Shown in pieces: positions 61,978 to 64,000 of a stretch of 64,000 nucleotides of DNA (the first letter of the stretch is position 1; every line of letters begins with the position of its first letter). The position numbers and the translations under genes are program-made. Source of the stretch: Halorubrum sp. CBA1229 (lineage in GTDB: Archaea; Halobacteriota; Halobacteria; Halobacteriales; Haloferacaceae); NCBI RefSeq assembly GCF_003721435.2, contig NZ_CP054585.1:2976001-3040000 (forward strand). The letters run 5' to 3'. Under the pieces are notes generated by a model, which had not been told where the DNA came from, did not search any database, and was given only the letters and a program-made list of their open reading frames with translations.

Positions 61978-62952
61978 ATGTCAGGCTGGACGGAAGACGA
62001 GATGCCGCGACTGGACGGGAAGACCGTCGTCGTTACGGGGGCGAACAGCGGCCTCGGCTATGAGGGGAGCCGCGCGTTCGCCGAGAAGGGCGCGACAGTC
62101 GTGATGGCGTGCCGGAGCGTCGAGCGCGGCGAGCGCGCGGCCGACGAGATCCGGCGGGAGAGCGCGGTCGACCGCGGCGATCTCGACCTCGACGTGCGCG
62201 AGTGCGACCTCGCGTCGCTCGACTCGGTGGCGGCCTTCGCCGAGGGGCTCGGCGACGACTACGACGCGGTCGACGTCTGCTGTAACAACGCCGGCGTGAT
62301 GGCGATCCCGCGGAGCGAGACTGAGGACGGCTTCGAGACGCAGTTCGGCGTCAACCACCTCGGCCACTTCGCGCTGACGGGCCGGCTGTTCCCGCTTTTA
62401 AATAACGCCGAGGGAGTCGGGGGAGACGCGCGCGTCGTCACGCAGTCCTCGGGCGCCCACGAGCAGGGCGAGATGGACTTCTCGGACCTCAACTGGGAAC
62501 GCTCGTACGGGAAGTGGAAGGCCTACGGCCGGAGCAAGCTCGCGAACCTGTTGTTCGCCTACGAGCTCCAGCGGCGGATCAACGACGCCGCGGCGGGAGA
62601 CGACCCAGAGCGCGGCGACCCCGGCCTCCGGAGCGTCGCCTGCCACCCGGGTTACGCGGCCACGAACCTCCAGCATCGCACCGCGGAGGAGAGCGGCAGC
62701 CCGCTTTTAAAAGCCGGGATGAAGGCCGCGAACGCGGTGCTCGGGCAGGACGCCGCGACGGGCGCCCTACCGATGCTGTACGCCGCGACCGCCGACGTCG
62801 ACGGCGGCGCCTACGTCGAGCCGGGCGGGCTCATGAACATACGGGGAACGCCGACCGTGGGGCGGTCGAACGACGCCTCCTACGACCGCGCGGACGCCCG
62901 GCGCCTCTGGGAGTACTCCGAGGAGGCGACGGGCGTCGAGTTCCCTATTTAA
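61978..62952 (+). CDS. Short-chain dehydrogenase/reductase (retinol-dehydrogenase-like)
   Basis: 324-residue Rossmann oxidoreductase. The NAD(P) motif TGANSGLGYEG is at residues 20-30, NNAGVMAIP is the central strand, the active-site Ser is in VTQSSGAHEQG, and the Tyr/Lys pair in AYGRSKLAN. The C-terminal extension (VACHPGYAATNLQ) is the subgroup of retinol-dehydrogenase/WWOX-like SDRs. ATG 61978. The substrate is a hydroxy or keto compound of unknown nature. Two TTTTAAA-type sequences lie inside the gene (62396-62402, 62704-62715) and are probably fortuitous. Confidence 0.92.
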   Translation: MSGWTEDEMPRLDGKTVVVTGANSGLGYEGSRAFAEKGATVVMACRSVERGERAADEIRRESAVDRGDLDLDVRECDLASLDSVAAFAEGLGDDYDAVDVCCNNAGVMAIPRSETEDGFETQFGVNHLGHFALTGRLFPLLNNAEGVGGDARVVTQSSGAHEQGEMDFSDLNWERSYGKWKAYGRSKLANLLFAYELQRRINDAAAGDDPERGDPGLRSVACHPGYAATNLQHRTAEESGSPLLKAGMKAANAVLGQDAATGALPMLYAATADVDGGAYVEPGGLMNIRGTPTVGRSNDASYDRADARRLWEYSEEATGVEFPI

Positions 62953-62968
62953 ATAGGGCCCGCCGCGG

Positions 62969-63526
62969 CTAATGGAGCGTCCCCTCCCGCACGTGGGCGT
63001 CGTGGGCGAACAGCGCGTAGCCGACGTCGACCGCGCGGCGGCCGGTCTCGGCCGCGATTTCGCGGATCGGCTCGATCATCGTCACGTAGTCGTCGGCGTC
63101 GAACGACTCCTTCCGGCCGTCGAGGTAGCCCAACCGCTCCAGCGACGCCCAGACGCGGGTGTCGACGACGGCGTGGCTGTCCCCGTCGAGCGCCGCGACA
63201 ACGCACGACGCCGTCGGCGTCTTGAAGCCCGCGAGTCCGGTGATCAGGTGAATCGTCGAGAAGTCGCCGTCGACGACGCGCGCGTTCCGGGTCACCTCCC
63301 GGCAGCGCCGCTCGGGGTTCTTCCGGACGTGATAGGCGCTCCGCGTCGACGACTCGTAGGCGATCTCGTAGAGCTGCTCGCGCGTCAGGTGCCCCTGGGA
63401 GCGGTACCGCTCGCCGAACTCGCCGAGCCGCTCCGGGAGCACGCCCTGCGTCTCGGCGTAGCGGTCGAGGTTCTCGGCGACGAACGCGTCGAGGTCGACG
63501 GGGTCGTCGGGATCGTCGGTCTCCAT
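62969..63526 (-). CDS. Uncharacterised protein with a glycosylase-like helical core
   Basis: 185 residues. FKTPTASCVVAALDGDSHAVVDTRVWASLERLGYL (in two pieces of this run) resembles the region following the helix-hairpin-helix in HhH-GPD DNA glycosylase relatives, where an Asp lies at VVDTRVW. The conserved HLTREQLYEIAYES and RKNPERRCREVTRN are basic/helical. No Fe-S cluster. ATG 63526 rather than 63559. Could be a DNA-lesion-binding protein; only the fold hint supports this. Confidence 0.7.
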   Translation of the reverse strand: METDDPDDPVDLDAFVAENLDRYAETQGVLPERLGEFGERYRSQGHLTREQLYEIAYESSTRSAYHVRKNPERRCREVTRNARVVDGDFSTIHLITGLAGFKTPTASCVVAALDGDSHAVVDTRVWASLERLGYLDGRKESFDADDYVTMIEPIREIAAETGRRAVDVGYALFAHDAHVREGTLH

Positions 63527-63641
63527 ACCCGAGCGATTCTCGTCCGTCGACCAAAACACCGGCGCCGTCGCTCGCGGGCGTGATATACGCGGAACGTGTT
63601 TCGAGAGCTGTCCGTCGTCGCCGGTCGCGGGTACGGCCGAG

Positions 63642-63836
63642 CTACAGCCGAGTGAGGTTCTTCGCGCGCGGACCCTTCTCCGCCTCCTCGATCTCGAACT
63701 CTACCTCTTGGCCTTCCTCGAGGTCCGGGCCGCCGACGTCTTCCATGTGGAAGAACACGTCCTCGTCAGCGTCGTCACTCTCGATGAATCCGTAGCCGCC
63801 GGTGTCGTTGAAGAAGTCGACCTTGCCTGTCGCCAT
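63642..63836 (-). CDS. cspA: Cold-shock domain protein
   Basis: 64-residue single OB-fold cold-shock protein. RNP1-like GGYGFIE and RNP2-like VFFHMED are both present, with acidic replacements typical of haloarchaeal versions (DDADEDVFFH, EVEFEIEEAEKGPRAKNL). It binds single-stranded nucleic acids, as a possible RNA chaperone. The reading frame upstream to 63973 is non-coding. Confidence 0.93.
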   Translation of the reverse strand: MATGKVDFFNDTGGYGFIESDDADEDVFFHMEDVGGPDLEEGQEVEFEIEEAEKGPRAKNLTRL

Positions 63837-64000
63837 CGCATCCTGATAGACTCCCGACTGGGTGATAAGTGTTGCGTGCGCCCCGATTCTCCGCAGTTCG
63901 GTCGTTTCCGGCCCGAATAGACGCTGATTCCGTTTTTCCGAGTCGAACCGGTGCCGGTCGGACCGAGGGCCAACGGGAGCCGGACCGGTTCCCGAAACGT
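63837..64000. other. Upstream region of cspA to the window edge
   Basis: No gene is supported in these last 164 bases. TTATCACC (63866-63873) on the plus strand reads as GGTGATAA on the minus strand and is a weak promoter candidate for cspA. Confidence 0.3.

Noticed and set aside
62396-62715. TTTTAAA boxes inside the dehydrogenase gene as promoters
   Set aside because: They lie within the open reading frame, encode ordinary residues, and no gene starts at the proper distance.

Overview
The window is a chromosomal segment of a halophilic archaeon, most likely Halorubrum or a close relative. The evidence is a GC-rich sequence with strong G/C third positions, very acidic proteins, leaderless genes with a TTTAA/TTATA box about 26-28 bases before the start codon, and archaeal machinery (topoisomerase VI, transcription factor B). 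Many genes belong to families known mainly from haloarchaea, such as DUF5787, DUF5789, uS10/mL48 and NarO. The genus is my inference. I found no rRNA, tRNA, insertion sequence, integrase or CRISPR array, so this reads as core genome with a few accessory patches.

Layout. 1-8.8 kb: the end of a nucleoside/sugar-type ABC permease, a 2Fe-2S ferredoxin, a geranylgeranyl-reductase-family flavoprotein, a receiver-PAS protein, a wHTH/membrane-protein pair, an M20 amidohydrolase, a uS10-like protein, a Nudix hydrolase and DUF5787. 8.8-14.9 kb: a divergent lactate-utilisation locus, with a D-lactate-dehydrogenase-like FAD/Fe-S protein facing two LUD-domain genes. 14.9-28.2 kb: housekeeping genes (PRC-barrel, DUF5789, a metal-less MBL-fold pair, thioredoxin-like, multi-PAS histidine kinase, OsmC, sugar porter, UPF0173 hydrolase, zinc-ribbon membrane protein, FAH hydrolase, then hisC, an AK6-type kinase and a CDP-alcohol phosphatidyltransferase).

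28.5-41.5 kb is the most coherent block: a respiratory nitrate reductase operon, all on the minus strand. In transcription order it holds a membrane protein, a Rieske protein, cytochrome b, a 65-residue membrane protein, NarG with a Tat signal, NarH, a heme-binding gamma-like subunit, a TorD/NarJ-type chaperone, a 308-residue polytopic protein, a HEAT-repeat protein and an Mrp ATPase fused to DUF2249. Directly upstream and codirectional is a NarO-like cysteine-rich bat-type regulator. Quinol electrons would pass through cytochrome b and Rieske to NarGH on the outer face of the membrane, and the last genes probably serve maturation.

41.7-64 kb: a small DUF7120-like protein, an MFS transporter, an M24 peptidase, TFB, a Nudix hydrolase, a large coiled-coil protein, a wHTH divergent from purA, an aldo/keto reductase, an Lrp regulator overlapping an aminotransferase, an acyl-CoA dehydrogenase, MsrB, a CDGSH protein, a PfkB-like kinase, top6B-top6A, a Tat-exported protein, a short-chain dehydrogenase, an uncharacterised protein and a cold-shock protein.

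Most start codons differ from the longest open frame and were chosen from family N-termini and the TATA-to-start distance. The most unusual signals are: the Mrp-DUF2249 fusion and uncharacterised genes ending the nar operon; an internal duplication in Top6B; a structured convergent intergenic region around 28.2-28.5 kb; TATA boxes centred in palindromes; and four short tandem or direct repeats.
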